A DNA stretch of 64,000 nt from Sinotaia quadrata (lineage: Eukaryota > Mollusca > Gastropoda > Architaenioglossa > Viviparidae), in contig CM054179.1 in assembly GCA_028829895.1 (NCBI GenBank), positions 71,672,391-71,736,390 on the forward strand, written 5' to 3'. How positions within the stretch are numbered: position 1 is the stretch's first letter; each line of letters starts with the position of its first letter. A program made the position numbers and the translations under genes. The notes under the pieces were generated by a model. It was not told the DNA's origin. It was given only the letters and a program-made list of their open reading frames with translations, and searched no databases. This document shows, piece by piece, positions 1 through 26,677 of the stretch.

Positions 1-3
1 TAG

Positions 4-34
<31 letters not shown>

Positions 35-1516
35 ATTTGAAGTGGCCTATATCAATCTAATCAAATATTATCCAACAAAAAGTATTACAAAGAGGTCTTA
101 ATCACATCTTGGTTTGTATTGTTGCATAAAGATCCTCCTCCCCCAAAAAAGTAAGCTAGTTCTATTTAATTATAACATTTATTATGGTTTTTTAAGAGCC
201 CACAAACAACTTTTGTTTCACTGATCTTGAAATCAGGCACAGTGTTTTGTTATTATCATCAAGGCTGAATAAAAATCCAGATTATGCTTTAAAAAAACAG
301 AAAAAAGATTGAATGTTTTGATAGTGACAAGTACTAAGCTATTAAGTAGGCCTACACTTAAACTAAACAGGTTGTGTTGAATGATGAATATCATTGTAGG
401 CCTACTGCTTAATATTTGAGCATTATTTATTACCTTTAATTTATCTTTGAAAAACAAATCTTGAGGTATAATAAATTTTACTAAAATTATGTAGGTTAAC
501 AACAACATGAATAATTAAAACTGATTGAGTAACAATGCTGGCCGAGCAGGCAGTGTTACAGCCGAGTCAAGTGTGTTGATGTGTATGGGCCTACCTGGTG
601 ACAACAGATAAAAACTCCACAAACTTTTTGCTTCCTCTGTTGCTTTAATATTTTTATCATTGTCACTGTTGCTGCCAGAGTTGAAATAATCAGAAATGTC
701 AATATTTATTGTCTAAAACATTTCTGTTCAGCAATCTAACTAATGCAGCAGACGACACATGAGTGGTACACACCATTGAAGCTTACTTCCAGTTGGTAAC
801 AACTCAATATCTAGCTTCTAAAATAAATTAATTTACACCCCAGATAGCACAATTTTGCACAGTTATATTATTTTGTAGATAGATTCTACACTACCATAAA
901 TAAATCACAACTGCATGATAAAAAATAAAGTTTCAATCCTAAAATTAATTTTTAAAACACACCTGGCCAAAATCAGAACAAAGAAAGTGAAGCACCATGA
1001 CAATACATTTTAGGTGACTTTGTGTCTGATTCATGTACAGCCACAAAGAGTTGACCCCCACTCCCCCCCCCCCCCCCAAGTGGTCATTTTACACTTTAAA
1101 AAGCTATAATCTTTCATTCAAACAGCAAAAATTATTGGATTATTGAAAAATAATGATCAATAAAGTGATTTTTAAAGTAATCCCAAAATTGATAGAAGAT
1201 AGATAATGTAGAATAGAAGAGTGATAGTTCTAGAACATAGCTCAAGACCCCTGAGACAAACAGCTGGGATAGTAAGTAAATACAGGTGACAGACTACAAC
1301 TTATAATGTGTGAGTCATGCTAACACAAGTGGTCTAAGTATCAACAATAATTGTATTCAGCAAGAAATAGCCTAAGACAGCATGGTTACAGGTAGCGAAT
1401 AACTTGCAGCAAGGTTGAGCTTTGTCTTTAACTTCTAGCTCAAAGACAATTGATATTAGTTTTTGTATATATTAATATTGACTGCAGATATTGTAATCAG
1501 AATTATGTATTTTCAG
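1..1516. other. Intronic sequence upstream of the first visible anoctamin exon
   Basis: No further anoctamin exon was found here. The stretch is AT-rich. It begins with a short (TA)n run at 1-28 and has a 15-base C run at 1063-1077. At 1407-1427 a 21-base copy of part of the downstream exon (gcagcaaggttgagctttgt) sits without its reading context. Confidence 0.5.
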
Positions 1517-4500
1517 ATATAAAGATTTCCGAAATCATGATGGTGAATATAGTTCATTCTACTGGAATTTGCTGGCAGCAAGGTTGAGCTTTGTCATTGT
1601 CTTTGAGGTACATGTCTTTTTCTGTTAGATATAATTTTTTCTTTAAAGGGGTTCTTAGAAGTTAAAATAACTTACTTCTGACTATATTTTATTTTATAAT
1701 CATTCATGACTGAGGCAGTTTGATATTTTATTTTAAACTTAATTTGTTATATTTTATAATGAGGCAGTTTGATGATATTTAATTTTAGAGCCGTTAATGA
1801 ATGAGGGAATTTGATGATATTTTATTTGATAACTATTCATGCCTGAGGCAGTTTGGTGATATTTGTTTTTGAATCATTCATGACAGAGAGTCTGATATTG
1901 TTAATCCATTATTGCCTATGGCAATTTTATGACATTTTATTCTGCAATATTTTTTAATTTGATAGCATTTTATTTTACAATTGAGGCAGTTTAATTATAT
2001 TTTTATTCTAAACCCACTCAGTACAAATATTTTGAAGAGATTTTATTCTAGAGTCATTCAAGACAGGCACTTTGATGATAATTTATTCTAGAACCATGAC
2101 ATTTTATTCTAGGTCTATTCATGTCATTGACTGTCGTGAATGTTTAGAGCTATTCATGACATGCTCTTTGATGATAATTTATTCTAGAGTCATTCATGAC
2201 AAAATTTCATGGTAGTTTTTCTAGAGCCACTCATGACAGACAGAGCCATTCATGACAGACAGAGCCACTCATGACAGACAGAGCCATTCATGCCTGAGGC
2301 ACTTTTATGATATTTTATTCTAGAGCCATGAATGTCATGCATTTTCATAATATGGTTGATTCCAGAGCAATTCATGTCAGATATTTCTGTAGTAGTTTAT
2401 TTTAGAACCACTTATAACTAAGGCACTATGATAAGTGTTCAATTACCATGTTTTATATATTACTGTTACAGAAGCACGTACACAATATATCAGCTAGCCA
2501 TTTCTTTTTGTAGCACTTGGTTTTCGGTATATGCAAACTTATTGACATCATGGTACCTGATATTCCGGAAGCCCTGGAGCTAAAGATCAAGAGAGAACGC
2601 TATCTAGCTAAACAGGCATTGGCTGATAATGAACTGCTTTTAGTAAGTTTGATGCTATGAAATAATTATTTCACATCATTTATATGCATTATAATGAATA
2701 CCCTGTACCTGAGTGGCTTATACTTTTTATTAATATAATATAACATCATAAATGTTTGCATTTATCAATATAAGTATTTTATCAGTAATCACCTGTATGA
2801 TTGGTCAGAATTGCTAATAAATTTTTGTTATGATAATCATGCACACTGTTAATAATCATTAATCAATCATCAGTTATATTCATCAATTCATCAGTGATCA
2901 TTTATATTTACTGGTTATCGCCAAATATATTTATCAGTGAACATCATTTATATTATTAATTTATATCCATCAGTGATCATCATTTACATTTACCACTGAT
3001 CATTTATATTATTAAGTAATCATTTATATTTACTGGTTATTAATTATTATATTCTCTAGTGATCAGAAGTTACAGTCATTAGTGATCAGAATTTATATTT
3101 ATCAGTGATAACAAATATTTTTCAGTGATCATCATTTATATCCATCAGTGACCACTTATTTTATTCACTTGTTATCATTTATTGATCAGTTATACTATTC
3201 AGGTATCATAAATTATGATGTATTTCCACCATCAATTTTATTTTATTGATCTTCATTTACATTATTCAATGATCAGTCTACAAATAGATGGTATATTCAT
3301 AACTCAACAAGTAGCCATGCTCCGTATCACAATAAAATTAACTTTTATATCTGCAGTAATATTTTTCTAAACTAATTATTATACCATGTATACACTATAT
3401 CAGTTGTGCTACAAACTTGTTCATGGTAATAACATTTGATCCAGTCTTATAACTGTGTTTTTAAGAGGCAAGCTGGTAAACATTTGCTCATACGCAAAAT
3501 TTTGTGAAAAGGGTTTAATTTCCATTGATATACAAGTAAAATTTTTTAAATATATTCTAAAAGTCTAAAAAATGATATATTACTCTAACAGAGTACTTAA
3601 CATGAAACTGTATATGATTTCTGATTGTTTCTGACAGTTATGGTACATAAACCTATTATACTTAGATTTGTCTACTATTTTTAGTAGTAAATTGTATGTT
3701 ATTTATTTATAGTGTACAGTCAACATTCATTAATATTAATACTGCTACTACTACACTTTTGGTTAAATGATTATGAGGCTTAGGGATTGAGTGGCTAAGA
3801 GATTAGATGATTAATGGATCTAGTGGACAAACAATGTATTGAGGCTTAGGGATGTAGTGGCTAAGGAAAGTAGTAATATGTATTATGCAGCAATTAAGGG
3901 ATATTGTGAGACTTAATGATAGAGTAACTAAGGTATGATGTGATGCTTTAAAGTATAGTTGCTTAGGGATGTAGTGATTAATGAGTGATGTAGTAATGGT
4001 GATTAATGAATGATGTAGTAATGGTGATTAATGAATGATGTAGTAATGGTGATTAATGAGTGATGTAGTAATGGTGATTAATGAATGATGTAGTATGAAG
4101 GGTAGTGAGGCTTAGGGCTATAGTAACTAAAGGATATAGTGATGTCTATGATGAAATGAGGCATAGGGATGTAATGAGGCTTACAAATGAAGTGAGGCCT
4201 AAGGATACAGTAATTAGAGAAGGTATAGAGAAGCATAGGAATGAAGTAATGCTTAGAAATATAGTTACTAAATTATATAGTAATTAATGTAGAGACTTAG
4301 GATGCAGTGAGACTTAGATATATATTTGCTAAGGAATGTATTGATAAATGGATATGGAAACTATGGAATGTAGTGAAACTTAGAAAAATATTTGCTAAGA
4401 GATTGATTGATTAATTGATGTAGAGGCCAATGAAGCTCATAAATATAGTTGTTAAGGGATGTAGTGAGGCTTAAAAATATAGTTGTTAAAGGATGTTGAA

Positions 4501-5259
4501 AGGCTTATAAATATAGTTGTTGAGGAATGTTGAAAACCTTAGCAATATAGTTTTTAAGAGATGTTGAGAGGCTTAGAAATATAGTTGTTGAGGGAAGATG
4601 AGAGGTTTAGAAATATAGTTAAGGGATGAATTAGGGTGTGTGACTAAGGAATTAAGTGAGGCTTGGGGATGGTTGTGACAAAGGGAATTAATGAGGCTTG
4701 GGGATGGTAGTGACAAAGGGAATTAATGAGGCTTGAGGATGGTAGTGACAAAGGGAATGAATGAGGCTTGGGGATGGTAGTGACAAAGGGAATGAATGAG
4801 GCTTGGGGATGGTAGTGACAAAGGGAATTAACGAGGCTAGGGATAGTAGTGGCTATAGATGCAAAGCGGCATAGAGATGTGAGACTAAAAGATGAATTGA
4901 GATTTAAATATGTAGTAAGGCTAAGATCTAACGTCTAAGGGGTGTAATAAGATAATTAGTGACTACTGAATGTAATATAACCATAAGATGTAGAGAGGCC
5001 TCATTAAGGCTCAGAGATGTAGTGAGGTTAGGATGTAGTAAGATTACGGATGCAATAAGGTAAAGGACATAGTGAAGTAAGGGATATAGTGAGATAAGGA
5101 CAGTTCTCTTTAAATGTAAGCTGGAATTCAGAAGTAGGGCTGTTTGCCGTTTGTTGCAAGTCCTTAACATTACTATTTAAGTAGTTAGTAAGTATGACAC
5201 ATTCTTAGTTAATATATCTCCTTTCATTGCAGATGGCTGATGAGGACCATGATGTTTGA
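1517..5259 (+). CDS. ANO7: Anoctamin-7-like, C-terminal three exons (partial)
   Basis: Three exons are readable: 1517-1607, 2514-2642 and 5233-5259 (TGA at 5257). All introns are GT-AG and all phases agree. The first exon enters with the last base of a split codon and encodes YKDFRNHDGEYSSFYWN followed by the conserved LLAARLSFVIVFE. The second encodes HLVFGICKLIDIMVPDIPEA and KIKRERYLAKQALADNELLL; the third adds MADEDHDV and stops. The EH(V/L)VF...VPDIPE...KREYYLAKQALAENE pattern is the end of the last membrane helix and the cytoplasmic tail of TMEM16 proteins, and resembles ANO7 more than other paralogues as I recall them. Anoctamins are ten-helix dimeric membrane proteins acting as calcium-activated phospholipid scramblases or anion channels; the pore and calcium-site exons lie before the window. 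The tail is shorter than in the human protein. Family call strong, paralogue call moderate. Confidence 0.9.
1690..2420. repeat. Diverged tandem array in the anoctamin intron
   Basis: A unit of about 40-50 bases recurs, built around 'gatattttattctagagcc' and 'attcatgacagaggcactt'. At 2221-2290 a shorter version, 'agagccattcatgacagac', is repeated at 22 bases. Copies are strongly diverged. The array fills most of the intron between exons 1517-1607 and 2514-2642. Confidence 0.75.
2870..3270. repeat. Diverged 'cagtgatcatcatttatatt' array
   Basis: Variants of a roughly 25-40 base unit with 'cagtgatcatcatttatatt' recur through the first part of the last anoctamin intron. No open frame or splice context is seen inside. 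Confidence 0.65.
3770..4860. repeat. Purine-rich 'gaggcttagggatgtagtg' array with two tight sub-arrays
   Basis: The last anoctamin intron holds many variants of 'gaggcttagggatgtagtg'. Two stretches are regular. At 3976-4100 a 25-base unit beginning gattaatgaatgatgtagta is repeated about five times. At 4656-4835 a unit of about 35 bases with 'gaggcttggggatggtagtg' is repeated about five times. The open frame at 4105-4287 is only a read-through of repeat units. Confidence 0.8.
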
Positions 5260-5523
5260 AGAAGTAATTATTCAAAGCATGAAATTACAATCACATTGTA
5301 TGAAATGTATTGGAGCCATTTCCTTTCTAAAAGTGTATATTACACTCCTACCAACGAAATCTATTTGTCCACTAAAATATTTATTTATTTTAAATTTGTC
5401 CTGCCTGACTTTGTGAAATATTTGTTTAGTACAATAAATTTTGTATTGTTATGTAACATTTTATTGGCACATTATTTTCACAATGCCAACAACTAAATCA
5501 ATGAATGTACTTGTATAAATAAA
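5260..5523 (+). other. Probable 3' UTR of the anoctamin gene with poly(A) signals
   Basis: The AT-rich sequence after the TGA at 5257-5259 contains two canonical AATAAA hexamers, at 5433-5438 and 5518-5523. A 66-codon open frame here (5296-5496) is in the UTR, is of low complexity and is judged non-coding. The exact cleavage site cannot be seen. Confidence 0.55.
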
Positions 5524-7045
5524 GTGTAGAATTTAAACATTTTCATTTTAAATTTGTAAGCCACTGGAATAACGTTTACCTCTTTTGATAGTAATTTACA
5601 TCTTTTTAAATGCTTTATTCATACAGAATATTATAACAACTCATAGAGAAACATAATATACAACACGTTTGATTTCATGACCAAAGAAATGAGTTCAGGA
5701 TTCCAGTAGTGGCCTTGCAGAAGTGTTCTTTATTTTCTGAATACATGGTCATAATACTTGTTGGCAATGTAAAGTATTAGAACTGAGATCCATGCCTCCA
5801 ACATCTTTCAGCAGTATAAAGAACTGAAAACTGAAAATACTTTATTGAAGAACTGACAACTGAGGATACTCAACTCTAAAATATGTTGGCTATAAAATGA
5901 GTAAACTAAAGTAATGGTTTCAGTATTCATTTGATGTGTAAAATAGCGATAGATATTTAATCATTATCAGTGAATTCTAAAGTAATGGTTGTGAATAAAC
6001 CTGTTTGTTGTAATTTTGAAAAAAATACTGATATTTTTATTTAATGATTTATAATAATTGTTTCATGACCAGTTAAAAATTATTGAAAGAATTCAATGGG
6101 TGGATAATTAGTGTCCTGTATAATCCTTTTATTATATTTATTACAATAATTATTTCTTGAAAAACGTTGAATTTTACCACTATTTTAACTACAAATTTTG
6201 ACTACACATGACTTTGTTGAATAATGCATTGAACAAATAAGGCATTTCAAAATGAACTCCACAACTTTTAATCTCCTCAAGTTTTTAGAATTTAAGTATG
6301 GATTGATTTTAGCTAGTAGAATGAATGTAAGTGTGGATATATTCAAATGGTGTAATGAATGTTACTAGTAATGGAATGAATATATGATGTTAGCTAGTGT
6401 TTTGGATTTTATTTTAATATTATTAGCTTGCAGAATTAATTTGTGGTTAGATTGCTGCTGGAATGATAATGTGATTTGTATATTTATAATTATTTATGAT
6501 ATGCACATGTAAACAAAAGGTGACATACAATTTTTAATGAATTTTATGAATCTAGAATTATTTAGCTTATATTTTAAAAAAAACCATATATTTATTGTGC
6601 ACAATGAATTTAATCTTAGAAAATCCTGAATATCTTTCTGCGTATATCATGTAAAAGTTAACTCTACCTGCCTACCTATATCTGTCATTCTTTTAGTTTC
6701 TGTTAGCCATAAATTTCCCTGATTAAAAAATGTCTAAAAAATAAGCAGTCCAAGCAATGAAAAACTAAGTATTGTTATGTACCCAAAACACCTTCAGTAA
6801 ATGGCAAATATATGCACAATTTCAAGCACACATATGAAGGGACACAAAACATGAAAGAATATTGTTATATCCTCAATGTTTGAATCAGTCTCTGCACAGG
6901 ATTACTAGTTTTGCATTTAACCAGCCTTAAGAAATGTAATTATTTAATGTATTTAGGGGCATTTTCTTTATATCGACTGTAATTAGAGAAATGGAGAAAA
7001 GAAACAAGAGAGAATTAAAAGAAAAAATCATGAATAAAACAATAT
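5524..7045. other. Gene-free AT-rich spacer
   Basis: Between the anoctamin poly(A) signal and the 55-base minisatellite I see no exon, conserved peptide or RNA gene. The sequence is AT-rich and unique-looking. Confidence 0.5.
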
Positions 7046-7650
7046 GTACTATCTTGTAGATGTAAACAAGATGTGCCATATTCTAGACAGACAACAATGT
7101 GTGCTATCTTGTAGATGTAAACAAGATGTGCCATCTTCTAGACAGACAACAATGTGTGCTATCTTGTAGATGTAAACAAGATGTGCCATCTTCTAGACAG
7201 ACAACAATGTGTGCCATCTTGTAGATGTAAACAAGATGTGCCATCTTCTAGACAGACAACAATGTGTGCCACCTTGTAGATGTAAACAAGATGTACCATC
7301 TTCTAGACAGACAACAATGTGTGCCATCTTGTAGATGTAAACAAGATGTGCCATCTTCTAGACAGACAACAATGTGTACCATCTTGTAGATGTAAACAAG
7401 ATGTGCCATCTTCTAGACAGACAACAATTTGTGCCATCTTGTAGATGTAAACAAGATGTGCCATCTTCTAGACAGACAACAATGTGTGCTATCTTGTAGA
7501 TGTAAACAAGATGTGCCATCTTCTAGACAGACAACAATGTGTGCCATCTTGTAGATGTAAACAAGATGTGCCATCTTCTAGACAGACAACAATGTGTGCC
7601 ATCTTGTAGACCTACATTATGCACCATCTTGTAGATATACAACAATCTCA
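7046..7650. repeat. 55-base minisatellite, about ten copies
   Basis: Very uniform units with a period of 55 bases (the 'tgtaaacaagatg' anchor recurs at 7061, 7116, 7171 and onward). Each unit contains an 8-base inverted repeat, CATCTTGT and ACAAGATG separated by 8 bases, so each can form a small hairpin. Copies differ by only one or two bases, so the expansion looks recent. Confidence 0.95.
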
Positions 7651-10600
7651 GAATATGCACGATTTCTCTTGAATAATTACATATTTGCAAAGAAATATAA
7701 AAATACTGGCTGATGATCAGTAAGAACTGTTGAATATTAAACAAATACATACATTATCAAAATAATCAGGAGTGTTTAAAAGAAATATTATAAAAATACT
7801 GGCTGATCAACACTAACTACTGTTGGACATTGAACAAAATCAAAATAATCAAGAGTGTTTTCATTTTAATGCTCAATACATTGTAAGACAAAAATGAAAG
7901 GCTCTGCTAAATGAACATCTTAAAATAGCACATGATATGAAAGAATATATATGTAAAGACATTTAATTTAATTAAACTTATGTCAAGCTCTCCCTATTGA
8001 CTGCAGTATATTTTAAAAGATGAATTTGTTTCATGAAAGTTTATTGACTGGATAAGTAGTTCATTGTTTGCTTCTTTAGGTTTTAAAAAAATATGTTCTG
8101 TGATATTTTTCTTTATTTTGTTTTCAGTTTCTTTTTCAATCTTAATTTTAAAATTATTTTGTTTTGGCAGTTTATTACGAATTCATTGATGTGAATTTAA
8201 TATCTTGAACAACATAATTCTATGATCTTTCATCTTTACACCCCACAACCCAAATCTCTTCGCTGCCCATTGAATAAAATATCCCAAGCCAAGCCATTCT
8301 TAAAAGAATGACTCTATATTTATTTTATTGTTGTATTATGACTCCAATATTGTTGTATTAAGATTCATTTTATTATTGCCATACTACAATGGCTTATTTA
8401 TATTATTATTGTCATACTATGATGGTACATTTATTTTATTATTTGTAATGCTTCTTCACAGTCGTACATTGATGGGTTCCATTTTGGTACTAATTGAAGA
8501 AGTATTTAGTTTGAAAAAATGTTAGCTATTTTCAGCTTCATCAGCAAGGCAAAATTCTTACTTCATTACTCAGTCACTTTAATTCCCACAGTAAAAAGTA
8601 AACAGTTATATTATGAACCTTTCATGGTAAAAATTAGTTATGAAGTTTAACAATTTCATTTTTTTTACTCAAACATTTTAATTCTCATGGAAACATTGAG
8701 TATGATGGTAATAATTAGTTGTATTGTGCTGCTGTCATTTGTCCCCAGCATTTTTTTTCTTTTTAGCAGCCTGGATCAAACATGCACAAACTGATAATTT
8801 GATCCTCAAATCATGATGTTTAAAGTACTTGTACACTACATATTGTTATTCAGTTATCTTTTCAAATTTAAGTTTTTTGTAGATCATTGAAGTATTTCTG
8901 GAAAACTATAACTAACATATTCACCTTCATTAACCTTTGGATCAGTTTATACACACATTCTTGCCTTTGCTAACCATTGGATCAATTTATACAAATATTC
9001 CTTCAATTCTTGCCTTTATTAACCTTTGGATCAATTTATACATGTTCCTTTGTTAACCTTTAAATTCACATATTTGCCTTTACTAGCTTTAACATCCATT
9101 TTATACGTATATTCCTGTACATTTATGGATTTATGTGTAGATGTTCTTTCACTGCCAAATCTTGCCTCTTCTTCTGTAAACTGAATATCACCCTCCTTGT
9201 AAACACTTCTGTAACTATCCTGCCCCTAACACACTTTATATAATTTAATCAATACACCTTCCTGGCCCATATTAAACACTCATTCTAGTATAAAGTTCTT
9301 CACTTTGCCTCATATTATATACTCACTTTTCTTTCATGGTTGCATCTTGCCCCTTATTAAATACACTTTCTTCTGTAAACTTCTAAGATCTAAACCCCTT
9401 GGTGCAAAATATATTGGTCAGCCTGATGCCTTTTCAGTTCTTGCAAAGAGGTGGAGTATACTTTCCTCAGGCCACAGCACATTTCAAAATAATCTAGTAA
9501 TATGGTTCAAACTGATTCAATAGTATGTTTGCCAAATACATAAAGTAAAATGACAGACTAGGATTTGTTGAAGATCACTGTAATGTGGCTTGTCATATTT
9601 GTGGTTTTCTTATTCATTAAACAACTCCTATAATATTGGATGTTAGTAAACATTTCTAAACAAAATTTAGTTTTCATCTCCTAGTTAGCTTTCTAATGGT
9701 TTAGCATAGGATTTGTGTTTAATTAGTTAATTTTTTTAACGGGTCTTTAAAAATTTCCTCTGGGGAATTTTTTTAACGGGTCTTTAAAAATGTCCTCTCT
9801 CCTTAAATTAATGGTAGATGTTAGATTTAGATTCTATGAAATTTATTTTTTAAATTCATTATTGATCGATAATACTGGATTTTATTTTTAAAATTAAAAA
9901 TAGATTTTTAACATTTAACATTAATACATGTATTTACAATCTTCTAAAGTGTATATCAAGGATTGGCTGATGTAATTCTTTTGTGCTCATTTATAATAGA
10001 TGCATTGCCAGTAAGAATTCTTATCTTTACATCACCTGTATTCTTCTATATAATACTTTTTTTTAAAAACAACTGTATAAATTCTTAAATATTCACTGCA
10101 ATCTTTCGCATCTGTGATATAAAACTTGTCATTTTTAATGACTGCTAATTTCTTAAACTGCAATGAATAACTGTTTCTATATTTAAAGACTGCATTAACA
10201 AATGTCACATTACTAACTGTATTTAATAAAGCTTATACTAATTTCTGTTTTAATCTGACCATTATTATAGGGTTCAATTTGCAACCTTAAAAACAATGAA
10301 GTTGCTGACATTTTTCATTTTATTTTTAAATCTTTAAAAATAATTATTATCAGTTTAATTTCATTTATTATTTGATTAAATATATTTTGCAAGCATTTAT
10401 TAACATATTTCATAGTACACTGAACAGTTTTTTCTCTTTCAAAGAATTTTTTATTCAGTTCTGCTGGCCAAGTGCAATACTACTTCAGATAGACTTTATA
10501 GTGCATTTTAAAAAACCAAACTATTTTATTGTAAAAATATAAATATTTGAAATTACCTGGCTTAAAAAAAATATCTATGTCATATCAATACATGCTTAAT

Positions 10601-12500
10601 TCTTTTAATGTAAATAGCCTAAGTCATTATGTACATTTTTTTTTAGTCTTGTTCAAAAGTTTTTGGCTTATTTCTTTCATAATAGAAATGTTAGAGTACA
10701 ATTTTTTCTAACCTTTTCAAATTGTTTATGTTTAATTAAAGAAAGGTTTGTGTATTTGCAATCTGTGGCAAATTACAATCATACAAACATTCTAACAAAA
10801 CGACAGTCATTAAATCAGAATTCTAGGTTAAATGCACTGATAACATTATGAACATCTAAACACATATCTAGTATTATGGACATCTAAACACAGGTTTAGT
10901 TTTTTGAACATCTAAACAAACATTTACTAGATATGAATTAAAAAATATAAATGGTTAGTAAAAATATGACACTTCTGACCAGCAAAAAACTACATAAAAT
11001 ATGATAGTTAAGACTACCACAAAAATCATACAAGGCCAAAATAAGCTTGGAAAAATATTAATTATAACATTGTTCTGACATCAAAGTGTACATTTCTCAC
11101 CATTTTCATGATTGGTTCTTAATTTTGGGTGGATGTTGATACTGTGGAGGTAACATAATTATATTTAATATTGACATTTAGTTGGTGGTTAGATTATTAT
11201 CATTATATTTTTTCTAAACAAAAGAACATTTGCACTTAGGCACAGTTTGATCAGTTTTATTTTATTAAAATGGTATTTACAGATATTCTCACAAGTTGTA
11301 CAAATTCTCACTACAGTTTGAGTACACTTGGATTAGAATTTGAATGTTGTTTTCATAACTCCTGCAGGTAACAATTATATTCTATAAATGTTCTAAAAGT
11401 CTATGCTGACCTATGGGTGCTGGTTGCTGTTTTGTTTTTGGATAATAAATAAATTAAATAAAAGATATATACTATCAAGTTTGTTCATTTTTTATCGTAC
11501 ATTTGTTAATATTTTAGAAGATATTTCATTATTTTTACACAAGTATTCAGAATGATAAAAAAAAAAAAAGTCTTATTGTATGTTTAACGCATTAAAACAA
11601 AACATTTAACGGGGAGGGGGGGGTAATGAACCATTTACCTTAACAAAAATCTCAATTAAGCAAAAGACTATATTATATATACAAAATATATAAATTATGT
11701 TTATTTGCAAGAACTAACCATTTCCCTATGATAACTTAAAATTTCCTTCTTTTTGGGCAACAAATACTGCATATTTTGTAAAATAAGTAGTGAAAAATCA
11801 AGGGCAATAATCCAACATACACTTCAATATTTTAAAAGTATTACATCAATATAAACAAATGCTAAAAAAAAAAACCAACTTATATTTATTGTAGAGAAAT
11901 GAATTCATGTAGCCATACACACATAAAATATTTTTCTTTGATGATGTAAATATAAAAGCTGTCAAAGCTGTCAGAACAGTTTTATTTCACACACATTTAT
12001 ATATGTAAGTGTAGTGACATTACAAATTTTCAGGATAGTTAAGAAACAATTTTTACTATGGTAAAACATGAATGCATGTCACATTTTCCACATTTTGTTT
12101 GTGTTTTTCTTCCAACTTGATATTTTATAATGCAAAGTTTACAATTCCTTTATAATGCAGTCATAAATGGAATTATGGGACAGGATAAAAATGTAAGTTT
12201 CAGATGGAATTGGTTTATCAATGTTTATTTCAGCCAAGTTCCTAATTAATTCTTCAGTAATTTCTAACTGTGCAAATCTATTACTTCTTTTTATTCTGGA
12301 ATATCAGTATTTTTCTTTCTAAAATCTTAATATGAAACTACTGACATGAATAATGTCAATAAAATGAAAAGAATAAAGAGTTCCACCATGTATAGGTTTT
12401 CTAAGCATGTTATATTTATTGAATAGCTGATCAGATTTATCAATACCAGCCATAAATGTAATCTTCATGAGTTTGCCTAACTGTATTTGTTTGAAACTGA
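7651..12500. other. Gene-free spacer between the convergent anoctamin and NSUN5 genes
   Basis: No coding exon is recognisable. A short imperfect direct duplication of 'acgggtctttaaaaat' lies at 9739-9795. Open frames here (for example 8328-8525 and 9305-9523) show no family motif and begin in AT-rich sequence, so they are not called. Confidence 0.5.
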
Positions 12501-12503
12501 CTG

Positions 12504-12775
12504 TTTATTTTAATTCTTCTTGAGCTGAAATTTCACTCTCAGAGATCCAGTTTTGATACGCTTGCTTTTCCTTGTAGTCGCAAATTAGTGATGGATGAAA
12601 GGGAAGTGTTACTAGGTACTACGAAGATGTCTTCTGTGTTTAACAGAATAATTAATGCAGCCTTCATATTCAGTCACTGATAAAGGCTCTTCTCCCACAG
12701 GCTGAAAACTTTCTTTGTCTTTTCTTCTCTTCTCTTTTTGAGTCATGCTGAAAGAGGATTCCATGCATTCGTTTC
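12504..12775 (-). other. Probable NSUN5 3' UTR
   Basis: Minus-strand sequence after the NSUN5 stop. A minus-strand AATAAA hexamer (read as tttatt on plus) lies at 12504-12509, about 270 bases past the stop, and is a plausible poly(A) signal. Another tttatt lies near 12415. Confidence 0.35.
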
Positions 12776-26187
<13,412 letters not shown>

Positions 26188-26289
26188 AGCAAAGGTCAAT
26201 AATAACAATAGCAGACAGTGCGTACAGATACATATATCGATATATACACAGTAAGCTATGAAGTGCACATGTTGATAACGACTTTCTTG

Positions 26290-26330
26290 ATTTCAGCACA
26301 TGGCGGAGGCGGGCGCGGCTATTGGTTTTG
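26290..26330 (-). promoter_or_regulatory. NSUN5 core promoter patch
   Basis: About 100 bases upstream of the NSUN5 start there is a GC-rich block (26301-26319, 'tggcggaggcgggcgcggc') in otherwise AT-rich DNA. On the minus strand it reads as a CCAAT box (26325-26321) followed by GC-box-like sequence and then GCCAT, a YY1-type core. There is no TATA box at a convincing distance. The position fits a housekeeping promoter; the transcription start is inferred only. Confidence 0.5.
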
Positions 26331-26449
26331 TTAAAATTATGTGGTTTGGTTGCTGATTTTATGTAAATTTATGGGTTTAGTGCTAGCGGCAGTATCTGCA
26401 TTTTTTTTTTAAACATCAATTTTCCATTCTATTGGCATTAAACAAAGTT

Positions 26450-26677
26450 ATGCCTTTTAGAAATATTACAAGTGACACTGCAATCCAAGCAGTGACACAC
26501 CTATACAATGAATACCCAATGCAACATAAAACTGAAACTTTGTTACGACTATGTATGAAATTTTGTTGCACAGATTTCCTTTTAAACTTATGTGTTTATA
26601 TTATAGAAATAGCTCAGTATAGACGACCTGTGTGGCAAGGTCAGAAAGTGCGTACAGAAAATGTTAAACCAGCATGA
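26450..26677 (+). CDS. Unrecognised small ORF beside the NSUN5 promoter
   Basis: An ATG-started frame of 75 codons reads MPFRNITSDTAIQAVTHLYN onward and ends IAQYRRPVWQGQKVRTENVK before PA and stop. It sits about 120 bases from the GC-rich NSUN5 promoter block and points away from it, the arrangement of a divergent transcript. I recognise no family. Composition is less AT-biased than its neighbours, and it has no repeat structure. It could be a chance frame, a small protein, or an exon of a longer transcript. Confidence 0.2.
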   Translation: MPFRNITSDTAIQAVTHLYNEYPMQHKTETLLRLCMKFCCTDFLLNLCVYIIEIAQYRRPVWQGQKVRTENVKPA

